Origin: Euptelea pleiosperma
Lineage: Eukaryota > Streptophyta > Magnoliopsida > Ranunculales > Eupteleaceae
Assembly: GCA_035048495.1 (NCBI GenBank)
Contig: CM068547.1
Location: 29,023,913 to 29,087,912, forward strand
Direction of reading: 5' to 3'
Length of the DNA: 64,000 bases
Every line of letters starts with the position of its first letter. Within the stretch, counting starts at the first letter, position 1. Shown in pieces: positions 44,399 to 55,472 of the stretch. The notes under the pieces were generated by a model. The model had not been told where the DNA came from and made no database searches. It was given only the letters and a program-made list of their open reading frames with translations. The position numbers and the translations under genes were made by a program.

Positions 44399-44835
44399 AA
44401 CCCCAAGGGTGGGGTTGAGTGCGGGTGGCCAGGACTCCACTCCATAAAGTAGGAGGTTCTAAGTTCAACTCTCCTTGGGGCCGCCCTTAGAGTTAGGGTA
44501 ATAAGTGGCTCAATCCACATTAACTCTCCAAGTACACTCTGGCACGCGTGGAAGGGAGAAAAAATTCGCTGGTCCCGGGATTCCTTCAAACTTTGAAGGT
44601 CCCCCTGCCAAAATGTCAGACACGTGCTTCAAGGCCTAAACCCAATCCACGTTAACCCCTTGGTTAGTTGGTTAAGGGTGGTTAACAAATGGTAGGTGTC
44701 AAACATTTTGGGGGGGACCTTCAAAATTTGAAGGACCCCAGGACCAGCGAATTTTTTCTTGTGTGGAAGGGGTGACTATCGTGCCCCGGGGGACTAGTCG
44801 GGTGCTCTAAGAGGCCCGGATACCTACGGCTTCAA
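44399..44835 (+). mobile_element. SINE copy interrupted by a family D MITE
   Basis: The pieces 44399-44556 and about 44761-44830 align with the uninterrupted SINE at 59640-59864: CCCCAAGGGTGGGGTTGAGT, GGCCAGGACTCCACTCC, GTTCAACTCTCCTTGGGGCC, TGTGGAAGGGGTGACTATCG, GGGGGACTAGTCGGGTGCTC. GTTCAACTCTCC resembles a pol III B box. The tail here is A-rich (about 44823-44837). Confidence 0.7.
44557..44760. mobile_element. Family D MITE, 204 bp, inside a SINE
   Basis: Left end AGAAAAAATTCGCTGGTCC, right end GGACCAGCGAATTTTTTCTT. Arms continue with CTTCAAACTTTGAAGGTCCC and GGACCTTCAAAATTTGAAGG. Flanks GCGTGGAAGGG (44546-44556) and GTGTGGAAGGG (44761-44771) form an 11 bp duplication with one mismatch. 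The paralogous SINE at 59640 shows the single uninterrupted GTGTGGAAGGGG, i.e. the empty site. A Mutator-type insertion is the best reading. Confidence 0.8.
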
Positions 44836-44969
44836 AAAAAGAAAAAATGTGCATGCACTTGTGCCACATGCCCTAACGATTTATTTTATAAACATACATT
44901 TGTGATGCACATAATTAGCGGCCATCCCTAGTGAAATATAACCAAATATATTTTTTTTAAATAGTCAAA

Positions 44970-45270
44970 TATCTACGGGTGTAAATTTGGCCCGAGGCCC
45001 GAAGCCCGGCCTGAAAATAAGTCCGAAGCCCGACCCGAGCACAAACTACGGTCCAGGCCGGAGCTAGAATTATTGGGCCACGGGCCTCCTCTAAGCCCGA
45101 GTCCATCCCAACCTAAAATCAAGACCGAAGCCTGGTGCAAAGCCCAACCCCGAAACTCGACCCCCACCTTCTCTTGGGCCCTTCCCCCTTTCACTATGAG
45201 TCTTGGGCCCAAGCCTGGCCCATATATGAATCAGCCGGCCAGGACCGGCCCAAGGCCTGAAGAGATATCA
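44970..45270. repeat. GCCCG-rich dispersed repeat
   Basis: GTGTAAATTTGGCCCGAGGC at the left and GGCCAGGACCGGCCCAAGGC at the right, with GCCCGAGTCC-like words between. Same class as 14329-14626. Confidence 0.55.
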
Positions 45271-45702
45271 TGAGATGTTAACACAATTAGAATTATCTCC
45301 ATTAGTTTCGTATGTGTATATTATAATATCAAGCAATGTTTTAAAACCTGATTGGACATTGACCCCGGATGATTGGCTGGTTCCCCGTCACCAGTCCAAC
45401 TGGTTGGTCAGACAGATGGCACATTCGGATTTTTTCAGCCAGATTTCCGTGTGGATAGGTCAACCCGGACCCTTTTGGGGACTATTCACCAATTCAACTG
45501 GCCGGTCCGGTACGAATATAAAGCAAAACAAATTAACAATGCCTCGAGAGATTAATTTAGTTTTGTGGTGAAGGGGAGGATTGCTTATAACTGTTTAGAA
45601 CAAGGATCGGATCAGCTGGTTGAACCAATGACTCGTCGCCAATAATGTTCGGACTTAACCCATAATTTTTATTGAGGAGAAAAAAAAAACCACCCTAACA
45701 AG

Positions 45703-45950
45703 GGGGCGTTTGGGACGAGAAGTTACAAGTTGATTTTTTACCTCTGAAAAAGTCAGAGAAACTAAAATGAGGGAGATGTTCTAATTTTTGAGAAGTAACT
45801 TCTCATACAAGTTAAAAGCTAAAAATTTTAGCTTCAGTTTCAAGTTAATTTTAACTTTTGGAAAGTTAAAATATGGAACACATCCAAATTAACTTTTTGA
45901 CTTATAAAAGTCAATAAGCTACGTATTTTTGCGTTGCCAAATGCCCCCGA
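45703..45950. mobile_element. hAT-like MITE, second copy
   Basis: Starts GGGGGCGTTTGGGACG and ends GCGTTGCCAAATGCCCCC; interior AAGTTAAAAGCTAAAA and TTGACTTATAAAAGTCAATA match the copy in the NPF intron (27490-27735). A third, partial copy is at 60465-60600. Confidence 0.65.
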
Positions 45951-46439
45951 AATCGCCTGATGGACCAACCGATTAAAACAATGAACCGTCCAACTCATTG
46001 GTCCGAGTTTGAAAGCAGCACTCTTTAAGCAGCCTTTAATTTTTTTATAAGCTAATCTTATAAGCAGCTTGTTGTTGCGTTTGTCATTTTCGTTTTTAGT
46101 TTGAAAGATGCCAAATACACAGCATTCCATACAAAATATACAATGTTTTAATGGGTCCCACAGCAATAAGTTTATCAAAAGGGTTGGACCCACTTAGCTA
46201 AGTATTTTGAATAAATTGTCATTAGTGAGCTTCCTTGTCACAGTGGTGGGGCATCTGGTGTCGCCGCCTGATCACCGACGCATTATGGTGAATGCGACCA
46301 GCTACCAAACTTGCAGCTTCTGAACCACAAAACGAAGCAAGGACTCAAGGTATTCATACTAGTATAGTACTACTACTACTACTACTTAGGCATGCCGCTA
46401 AGCAATGTTTTTAAATTTTGACCCGGCCATTAACCCGGT

Positions 46440-46975
46440 CTAGGCACGAGGTCGGGTCAGGTCGATTAGGGGTGGCAATTTGGCCACTAACCAGCCCAAA
46501 CCCGGCCTTTTCGGACTTGGCCTGGCCCGACCAAGCCCGCTAAGCTTCTAGGCCAGGCCTGTGCTTAGGATTTTAGCCCGCAGTCCGGCCCGTGAAGAGA
46601 TTCTTGCGGGATAGGCTGGTCCGACCCAAACCGGCCCATGAAGGAGCCCGTGAAATCCAAAATTTGAATTCTGTAATTTTACAACACCCCCTCCCCCTCC
46701 AAATTTGAATTTTAAATTTGGCCTCCTTTCCCCCTTAAATTTTTTGTAATTTTAGTATATTTTTTTTTTCAATTTTCTTTAAAATAGGCCTAACCCGTAA
46801 GTCCAGCCCATGCCCCGGCCCATATGTCAGCCCGAGGCCGGGTCTGAGGCCTGACCTAAGATCGGGCCATAGGATGGGCTCAGGATTCAAAATATTTTGA
46901 GAACCAAGCTCGTGGCCCGACCCGACTCAACTTCAGCCCGCCTCGACCCAGCTCAAGTTCTGCCCAGCGGTTGAC
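46440..46975. repeat. GCCCG-rich dispersed repeat, two opposed halves
   Basis: Left half 46466-46640 (GGGGTGGCAATTTGGCCACT, GGCCTGGCCCGACC), AT-rich middle with a poly-C patch at 46686, right half 46790-46975 (GCCCGAGGCCGGGTCTGAGG). The paired halves suggest an element with long inverted arms. Confidence 0.55.
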
Positions 46976-47109
46976 CTATCGCATCAGTCGAAGTCTTTGT
47001 AATCCTGATAATGCAACATACCTAAACAATCCTAATCATATCTAGCAAATAAATTAAGAGAAATCTAAGGTGAATAAGATGACTCCCATTAACCACTCAT
47101 TTGTAAATA

Positions 47110-48065
47110 ACTAATGGGTGGCTCGTGCCCTCGGCACTCTCCGACAAAGCATTTGCCAAAATCGGATGTGAGTGGCTGAGATCCACCATCCATTTGGGGA
47201 ATTAGATCTGAACCATACTTTATGAAGCTAATAAGAGGGGGAGATAAGTGGGGAGACAATTTCCCTTGTTTTATTATATACTCGTGGGTGACCCGTGCGA
47301 CAAAGCATTTGCCAAAATCGGGTGTGAGTGGCAGAGATCCACCATCTAGTTGGGGCAGAAGATCTCGGCCTTTCTTTGTTGAAACCGATAAGAGGGGGTA
47401 TAAGAGGGGAGACGACTTCCCTGTTTTGTTATATAGACTAGTAGGTGGCCCGTGTCCACGGCACTCCTCGACAAAGCGTTTGTCAAAATTGGGTGTGAGT
47501 GGCTGAGATCCACCATCCAATTAGGCAATAAGATCTCAGCCCTTCTTTATGAAGCCTATAAGAGGGGGAGACAACTTCCCTGTTTTGTTATATAGACTAG
47601 TAGGTGACCTGTGCCATGGCACTCCCTGACAGAGAATTTGCCAAATCGGGTGTGAGTGGTGGAGATCCACCGTCCATTGGGGGGATAAGATCTTGGCCAT
47701 CCTTTGTGAAGCCGATAAGAGGGGGGATAAGATGGGACAAAATTCCTGTTTTGTTATACAAATGACTAGTAGATGGCGCGTGCCCACGGCACTCCCCCAC
47801 AGAGCATTTGCTAAAATCATGTGTGAATTGGCTGAGATCCACTGTCCAATTGGGGTATAAGATCTTGGCCATCTATTATATGAAGCCTATAAGAGGCGGA
47901 GACAACTGAGCTCCCTTGGTGACCTCTGCCTACGGCACTCTTCGACAAAGTGTTTGTCAAAATTAGGTGTGAGTGGCTGAGATCCACCGTCCAGTTGGGG
48001 GATAAGATCTCGGCCCTTCTTTATGAAGCAGGGGGAGACAGCTTCCCTAGCTCTTTTGTTATATA
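47110..48065. repeat. Tandem array of six ~144-171 bp units
   Basis: The word GACAAAGCATTTGCCAAAAT marks units at 47143, 47299, 47470, 47628, 47799 and 47943 (spacing 156, 171, 158, 171, 144). Each unit continues GTGTGAGTGGCTGAGATCC, ACCNTCCANTTGGGG, AAGATCTCGGCC, TTTATGAAGC, TAAGAGGGGGAGACAAC, TTCCCTGTTTTGTTATATAG and ACTAGTAGGTGGCCCGTGCC. The first two spacings are multiples of three, so a minus-strand frame stays open over about three units; later spacings break it. I do not call a gene. Confidence 0.85.
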
Positions 48066-48679
48066 GCTGAAGATTTTTTGTTGTAAACGACAAATGCATT
48101 CTATTTTTTGTAAAATCTATACAAATATTAATAAAAAAATAAGATGAGAAGATCCCAAATCTTTACATTGAATTTTCTCAAGAATAAATAACGATTTTTT
48201 TTTCCAATTTTGTACGGACTGGAGAAGTTTGATTGCCGATTGAATGTTTCATAAGTTGGGTCGAACGGTTCACACAATCTAAACCAGTTTTTTGGCATTT
48301 AACCAGCTCGGTATTCAACCGCCCGATTTAAGGGGTCTATTCACCGGTTCAGCAGGTCAGGCTGGGTTGGGTTTTACAACACTGTCGGTGGCCACCCTAC
48401 TAATAGGATGTAGGCATGGTAACCTAGTATGAATTGCCTACCAAAAAAATTAAATAAAAATATCTAGATTAGAGTTATATAACGTCATTAATAGGTCTGC
48501 AACTCGGGCAGATTGCGTCGGATTGGGGGCCAACCCGAGGTTTAAGTCTCCGAGCCCAAGCCCAAGCCCGAACCTAACCCAAGGTCGGGCCTGAATATCT
48601 CTATTGAATAAGAGATATTTAATAGAGAAATGCTAGCAAACAACGCATTACATAAGTTGCATAGATGCAATGCACTAAA

Positions 48680-48850
48680 AACTGAGAAAAGATTCGTTGG
48701 CCGGGGAACTTCAAACTTTGAAGTCTCCCCACCCAAAATGTCTGACATGTACCCCAATACCTTAACCCAACCCGCATTAAGCCCTTGGTTAGTGGTTAAG
48801 AAAGGGTACTTGTCAGACATTTTGGGAGGGGACGGGCCAGCAAATTTTGT
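48680..48850. mobile_element. Family D MITE, second copy
   Basis: Left AGAAAAGATTCGTTGG, then ACTTCAAACTTTGAAG; right CAGACATTTTGGGAGGGG and GGGCCAGCAAATTTTG. The core AACCCTTGGTTAGTGGTTAA-like block matches 44660-44690. Its duplication is not readable. Confidence 0.6.
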
Positions 48851-49176
48851 CCCTTAAAATATAAGAAAAATACATTTTTAATAGAATGTGTGGTTCTTAA
48901 GATAGTTTTCATTGTCTTTTAGCACATTATGGGTGTTCAATGCCTCAAATGCATTTACGCAATCGAATGGCCGGCGCCCGACAGGCCCTATCTTGGGCGC
49001 CAGTCATAAAAGGCGGTCACGGCTCACGGCTCACGGGAGCCCAACCCCGTTACGCAATCATTCCACTCTCCAATATGGTCACCAAGTTCATTTTTCTTAA
49101 ATGGCACTGAGCTTCAATCGCGAAGCTCAACAGTTCTGCATCCGACATGTACTCTTGATAAATTTTAAGAGTCGAC

Positions 49177-49553
49177 TGTAACAAGGTATACCTCATGTTT
49201 TTAGGCTTGCTCTCACGAACAAATTTTGTTACTCACTGCTGCCATTCGGGCCCACTGACCCTTGGATGTTTAGCCCTCTCCTAAGTAGACATTCATAACA
49301 CAAAATCAGCTTGTTTTGTTGATTGTTAGCCGTTGATTTTAGTACTCAAAAATAATGGTTGAATCCAATGGCTATAATAACACCTTAAAAATTACTAAAA
49401 TCTTATGGTTAAAGATTACCAATCAAGGTGATTTTTAGTGTGTATATCCACCAAAGGTTGTGCTAAACATCCATGGGTCAGTGGGCCCATATGGCAGCGG
49501 TGAGTAACAAAAATCATGCTTCCGCCAAAAACCGTGAGGTATACCTTGTTACA
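49177..49553. mobile_element. Palindromic MITE with TGTAACAAGGTATACC ends, family B-like interior
   Basis: Ends TGTAACAAGGTATACCTCA and TGAGGTATACCTTGTTACA are perfect inverses over 19 bp. Next come ACGAACAAATTTTGTTACTC / GAGTAACAAAAATCATG and CCATTCGGGCCCACTGACCC / GGGTCAGTGGGCCCATATGG. The inner arms (CAAAATCAGCTTGTTTTG) resemble family B, so the families are related by exchange of outer ends. No clear TSD. Confidence 0.7.
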
Positions 49554-49749
49554 TCTTTTTCCTATTTTTAATTTTTGAAATTGATTTTCTTTTTTTTACA
49601 AAAGCATGATTGTCAAGGGTACATGTCCAATGTAGAAATGGGATCGTTGAATAATTCTCAAATGAATTTGCACCAAATTAATTGTTAGCTGCTTGAACTT
49701 GATGTGATTGGCTTATATAAAAATATTATATCCTTTCTTAAGATAGCAT

Positions 49750-50143
49750 ATATCCGTCTAGAGCTACACCCATTTCTTACATCCAGTTCTTACACCTGGT
49801 GGTAGGGCCCACATGGAGATCATGTTGGACAATCGAACCGCACAATGAGTTTTTCATACTATAGGTACCCTCCTCGCAAAAAAGCCAAGAAAATTGGACA
49901 TTGCCAACTTCATGAAAAATTGACTTTAATTTGAAAAATCCAGACCATCGAATTAAACTATTATTTTGGGTTCATTTTTTATATGGTTGACATTGTGAAA
50001 ATGAACTGATTTTTGGTGACGATGATCATCGTGGCATGGACAACTCAATGTATGGTTGGATTGTCCCACACGATCTTCATGTGGGCCCCACTCTTGGGTG
50101 TAAGAACTAGATGTAAGAAATGGTTGTAGCTCTAGACGGGCTC
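49750..50143. mobile_element. Family G MITE, ~394 bp
   Basis: Left CCGTCTAGAGCTACACCCAT, right TTGTAGCTCTAGACGGGCTC; inner TCTTACACCTGGTGGTAGGG and CCCACTCTTGGGTGTAAGAA, GGAGATCATGTTGGACAATC and GATTGTCCCACACGATCTTC. The terminal inverted repeat is well over 100 bp. No clean TSD at this copy. Confidence 0.75.
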
Positions 50144-50554
50144 ATGTTAAATGTTATAGATGTGAACAGGATGTAAAATCCTTTTTGTTGGGGGTCACCA
50201 CCGCCTCACTTGCTGGGGTGGTAGTGGGGTCCATTACGGCTATTCTCTATGGCGCAAAGTGAAGTGGGTCCACCCACAATTGATGGAGATACCTCTCTTT
50301 AAAAGAGTGGTCTTTTATAAATGTCTTTAGAGTTTTTTTTAGGTTAGAAGTTGTTTAGAGGGTGTTTTGGTGATAAGATATGTTGGAAAGCTTTTAGTGC
50401 TTAAACAACAACATTTATACTTAAAAAGTGCTTGAGTTAAGCTGTTTTGGTCATTTGATAACTGTACAAGTGTTTCTTTTCTTAAAAAGTCATTTTATGG
50501 TATTTATAGAAGAAGAAAAAAAAACTTGGTGGTAAAGCAAAAAAAATAAATATA

Positions 50555-52740
50555 GGGACTGCTTGGATTGCAATTTTTCAAAAATACTTTTAAAAAAATA
50601 TATTTTTCTTAAAAAAGACATTTGGAGCATCATTAATACAAAAATGTCTTTATCTTCTCTTAGTGGGCCCGTCACTATAATTGAAGAGAGTGATAGATGG
50701 GGAGGGGTGGGAGTAGGGTTTCTTGGTTTATCATGTTCTTTGAGCTAATGATAATGTCGATTTTGTGCGTATTATTCATTTTAACTTTAGGACATTATCA
50801 TACTTCATTAGCTTATAACTCCGCATTTATGTCTAAAATGCATCCTAGATGTCTCATGCATATCATATCCGATTTAGACCCTTATTACGCGTATATTGAA
50901 TAATTGTAGGATAATGGTGGATCGCCAATAGATTATCATGGATGCGTAGGATCATCGAGAAAGATCTAACTCCCTATAGACCATCTCCAAATGTGTGCCA
51001 CATGGAAGCTCCCTAGCCATTGGATTATTCTTGAGAGCTTTATGGAGCATCATGGCCATGCAAGCCATAACTAACTGGTTGATGAAGCCATGAAGCCATG
51101 AAAACCACCAAGCCATTGAAGCCATGCAAGCCACATGGAAGTTTCTCAAGCCATCTAAGCCACCTCCAAGCCACATATTAGACCTCACATGTGTGATGGA
51201 GACACAACATGGGAGACTTCAAAATTCAAAAAAAAGTCAAATCTCTCTTGAGAAGACCCACCAATAGAAAAGTTACACCTTTTTTCTCTTGGAAAGACCA
51301 ACTAACCAAAAGTCAACACACCCAACACCTTGGAGATCAAACCTACCACCTTTTGCAAGGCTAACATTGTACAAATCCTCCCCCATTGGTTTCATTTTCC
51401 AACCATTGATCTCCTTCCACCCCATCTCCATCTTTTATCTCCACTTATCACTCTTCCACATCAGCTTCCACCTCACCACCTCCCATCTTTTATATAAGCT
51501 CATTTTGAGCTTATGAGAATGACTTCTTTTCTCTTGTGGGTTTTCTTGAGAGCTAAAGAATTCCAAGCAAGTCTCTTCTCCATTCTCATTCTTCTTATCT
51601 CTTTCTCTTTTTATTTATTTTTCATGGCCAACCACACTATGCTTGGCTAGTTTTCTACTTGGGCATAGAGAGGGGGACATCTCATCTCTCTTGGGACTTA
51701 TGGAGGAACTCACCAATGAATGAGCTTATTGTTGTAAAGGGCTTTCTCCACTTTTTTTTTATATTATTTTCACTTTCACATGTTGTATCATGTACACCTT
51801 GTAGTTTGTGATTACATTTATAAATGAAGTGAGGTATTTTTATTATATCTTAATTTGTGAGATCTTTTATGAGTGCTTTTAACTTTGTATGTCATGCATC
51901 CATAGTCTTGTAGTCTCATACTTGCTCTCTTTTTACTCCTAGAACACTTCTTAGTTCTAGTATGTTTTTATAGTTTGAAAATACCTCTTGGTGGAAACCC
52001 TACTTTTAAATATTATTTATGAGCTTCATTGTTATATCTTTAGTGGGAAGAACAACTTAATAGTTGATTCTCTCCCTTTGTGAGTTGTCTCCATAAGGAC
52101 CAAGATGATGGGATGGGCCAAATCTTAATGCCTAAACTCTTATCTATTGATTTTTCTTCAAATATTTTACTCGTCTTGTTATTTTATAGCACACTGCCTA
52201 CTACTTTAACTTTCTTGCATTCACTCACACATTTCATCTCTTAGCACACACCACTCTCATTCCATTTCTTCACCACACTATGCATGTAGTAACATAGTTT
52301 TAGAACACTATACCCCAATCCTTGTGGTTCGACCTTGGGGCTTCCCTCAAGTTTTTAAACTTGTTGCATTTACTACCCCTCACACCCTAGTTACAATTCC
52401 TTCTTTGTTGCATTAGAGACTTTAATGTTTAGGGTTTGATTTGGTGCATTTTTATTTCATGTTACTTAAGGATTACATTTTTGTAATTCCTTAGTGTTCT
52501 AAGTGTGCACATTAAAGTAGGCAACAGCTAACAAAATTTTAAAAATTCCTTTGTAACTTGAAAAACTGCTTTCAGTTATTTTTTTAAAAAAGACTTTTTG
52601 GCCTAGAAAAAATATTTTTAGGGAATAAATACTTTTTAAAAATGGCATCCAAACAATCTGTTATTTTTTAAAAAAAAAAGTTTTCTTTTTTACAAAAGAA
52701 GACTTTTTCAAGTCTAAAGATGACAATCCAAACAGGTTGA
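50555..52740. mobile_element. LTR-type retroelement remnant lying between two MITE-like halves
   Basis: Outer pieces 50555-50645 (GACTGCTTGGATTGCAATTT) and about 52540-52735 (GATGACAATCCAAACAGG) look like opposed ends of one A/T-rich MITE. Between them, about 50700-52500 has LTR-like traits: TTTTATATAAGCTCATTTTG (TATA) at 51488, a CT-rich leader at 51520-51620, and TTGTGGTTCGACCTTGGGGC at 52322, a phrase common near the 3' end of plant LTRs. GAAGCCATGAAGCCATG low-complexity lies at 51090-51180. No gag or pol frame; a solo LTR or LARD is possible. Boundaries are not fixed. Confidence 0.45.
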
Positions 52741-52744
52741 TAGG

Positions 52745-54023
52745 GTGTCCTAACCATTCAACGGTTATTCCATTCCCATTGTTCATTGTGTCCACTCTGA
52801 ATAATCTTCTTTTCGCGGGATTATTGTCAATGTAATCATAAAAGGCTAATTTTTCAGGTATTTTAGACTAAGTTTCTAATAAAACTCCGATTTTCAGCTA
52901 GCTTGGCGCCAAGTCTCTGATGTATTTCTTATTCGAAGTATCCTTGATCCCATTGATAATGAGTATTTTTGATATTACAAAAGGTTGTTTTGGTATTACG
53001 TGCCGATGTGAACATCGCTATAGACGTTAAGGTTCTCTCCCTTCTTTTGTCTAGTTTTCCAGTGTAGTACAATAGTTAGTTTATGGTACATAGTAGAATA
53101 GTTTCTTTAATTGTTTCCATAGATAGTAGTCATAATATGTATACCATAGAGTCTATATACCAACATAATGATATATAAACCCCAAACTCTATTATCATCC
53201 TAGTCCCATAATCCTTCAATAGATTTTAAACAAAAATCTTTTCCTAATTGGTGAATCAATGAAGATAGTTGATTATATATTTTTTTTAAATTATTATTAA
53301 TTGGGTTCTCATAGTCTCAACTAAAAATCCAGGCGGTGACTCCAAAAACTCCAAAAAATTCTAAAGAGGTAGAGCACTAAGAGAATAATCTTCGAATTGA
53401 ATGCAACTCAGAATTTACTATTCTCACATATGGCAAACCTAATTTTGTAAGAGTATGCGCTTATGAGCTAGCCCATGGATTTTTAATGATGTTGTATATA
53501 GGTAAAAGCGTGGGGTTTTCTTTTACACAATTGTTGGAATTGACCGTGCACATTCTATGGGATGTTTTTTTCATAAAGAAAGGTATACTGGTATTCTTTG
53601 GCTAGGATAAGTGCTTCTTGAGCTTATATGAAAGTAAAATTGTTGAACACTTCGAGATTGCAAGACTTCTAAATACATGGTATAGGAGAAAAGACAACAC
53701 CAAGCATGATCAAATAAAAGTTCGTCACGAAGTTGTGAATAATCCCAGACTCCAAGAGATATGGGAGAGTTGTGGGATTGATGGAGTTTGGAATGGTGGC
53801 CTACATATTGCTAGTGGGATGCATCGGCATTGCACATGAGTGATTGTAGCGGCTTTTTGGAAGAAGGGGCAAAATAAGAAAATTTCAACCCAAAAGGGCA
53901 ATTTGCAAGGTTAGTTTGGAGGGGCAAATTTGTAAATTATGGTGACTAAAGGCATAATTAGAAAATCAAAATTCTCAAGTTGTACTTGTAGAATAGATAT
54001 GTAGTTATTAAGGGGTTGTTTGA
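52745..54023. other. Spacer with a second LTR-like fragment and an unrecognised frame
   Basis: AATCCAGGCGGTGACTCCAA at 53327-53346 resembles the GGCGACTCC word found beside some Ty3/gypsy LTRs, with AT-rich LTR-like DNA before it. A 73-codon frame at 53618-53839 (starts MSLYESKIVEHFEIARLL, contains NPRLQEIWESCGIDG) has protein-like composition, but I do not recognise it and it has no visible partner exons. Treat as uncertain. Confidence 0.35.
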
Positions 54024-54032
54024 AAATATTAA

Positions 54033-55254
54033 GGGAATTTTTGACATACCCCCCCCCCCCCACAATTTCAAAAAGCTGACATACCCCCCTATGACCTAGT
54101 CAACAGTCTAAGACCGTGGTTGACCAATGTCATGCTTCTTCCTTACATGATAAAATGCCTATAATTTTTGAAAATTCCTAAAATGCCCTAAAAACCACTC
54201 TTCTTCAACCCTCCCAAAATTTCTTCCTTGAGATGCAAGATGCATCAAGCAATAGATTGCTAAAAAGGGGAAAGGTTTTGTCGATGTTAAAGATCAAGAA
54301 CTGATCAGTAACGGATGTGCACCTCAACTTCCTCTAGGGTCCGGCCAATTTTTGAGCAACTTTTGTTAACGTGTTCCTCAATATCTTCTAAAAAATGGAG
54401 TACACTGCTATCGTAGCTCGGATGAATGCAGAGATGTTTGGTGCCAACAACCCAAGTGACCTGAGAAGCAACCAAAGCATTGTCTTCTTCCTAATCATGA
54501 GTTCTAAGAGAAACACCAGTAGTCTACATCTTCGTCCCAAAAATTGAGAAGTTTTTTTCTCGGGTAATTCAAATTAGTAGTTTTAAATTTTAAACCTTAG
54601 AACCCATCAACAACTTAGCATGATTCAACCCAAAGGCCATTTATTCCAAATGGAGGGATCCCCCTTAGAACAAAAAAAAAAAAAAAACCAACCTAAAAAT
54701 CCCATACAAAGAAAAGAAAAGAAAAAAGAAAATCTAAAAAAAAAAATCAAGAAATTACTACCCTAAAAACCCATGCCCATTGCCCTCAAAATCAAGAACA
54801 TAACCCTATTCACACAGATTGAGGTAATGCCCTTAGCATCTTAGAGCACAAACACCTTCCCAAACCACAAAGATCAGAATTTTCTACAAAACCCTATAAT
54901 TAATTTTAGAAATCGAAATCCTAAAAATAAGAACTGGATCTCTGCGATTATGGTTTGAGGCGATTGAGAATGTTGGATTTTTTACCAAAATCAAGAAGAA
55001 GGAAAAGGAAGAAATTTGGGAGGGTTGAAGAGGAGGGTGGATTTTGGGAATTTTCAAAAATTATGGGCATTTTTGTCATTTTGTTATTTAAGTGAGAAGC
55101 ATGGGATCTAGCTCACGTTTTACCGTTGGTCAACCACAGTCTTAGACTGTTGATTGGGTCATAGGGGGGTATGTCAGCTTTTTGAAATTATGGGGGAGGG
55201 GGGGCAGCATGTCAAATATTGAACAAAACATGGAGGGGTATGTCAAAAATTCCC
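54033..55254. mobile_element. Mutator-like element of family C, 1,222 bp, exact 9 bp TSD, possible Pack-MULE
   Basis: Ends GGGAATTTTTGACATACCCC and GGGTATGTCAAAAATTCCC; arms extend about 240 bp, including GACCTAGTCAACAGTCTAAG near 54092 and its inverse near 55150, and a ~25 bp CCCTCCCAAAATTTCTTCCT arm. The flanking AAATATTAA is exact at 54024-54032 and 55255-55263. The interior differs from that of 13452-14280, and includes a minus-strand stop-bounded frame (54308-54490). No transposase. Confidence 0.85.
54305..54490 (-). pseudogene. Possible captured host gene fragment inside a Mutator-like element
   Basis: Between a TAG (54491-54493) and a TGA (54305-54307) on the minus strand is a 61-codon frame. 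It reads EEDNALVASQVTWVVGTKHL and ends KIGRTLEEVEVHIRY. The composition (no low-complexity runs, balanced charge, an amphipathic LEDIEEHVNKSCSKI helix) looks like real protein, unlike most frames here. I do not recognise the family. The plus strand also has a 50-codon ATG frame (54395-54547), which may be its shadow. It has no start codon and no introns are evident. Confidence 0.35.
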
Positions 55255-55472
55255 AAATATTAAATATGGAAGAAATGACATAGAGAGTAATTAAGTTGTT
55301 ATTAAGGAACTAGGTTTGGAAATATGAAAATAATGGCATGGTAAGTAATTAATTGTTATCAAGGAGTTTTATTGAAAATAAGACTGATGGCATGCAAAGT
55401 AATTCAATATCTAAATATGGCCTTTTTGCCAATTATTGGTAATTTAATAATGGGTGCGTATGATGAAAGCAG

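Noticed and set aside
47089..47520. 143-codon minus-strand frame over three tandem units as a repeat protein gene
   Set aside because: It stays open only because two unit lengths are multiples of three; the next units break the frame, and there is no promoter or flanking coding sequence.
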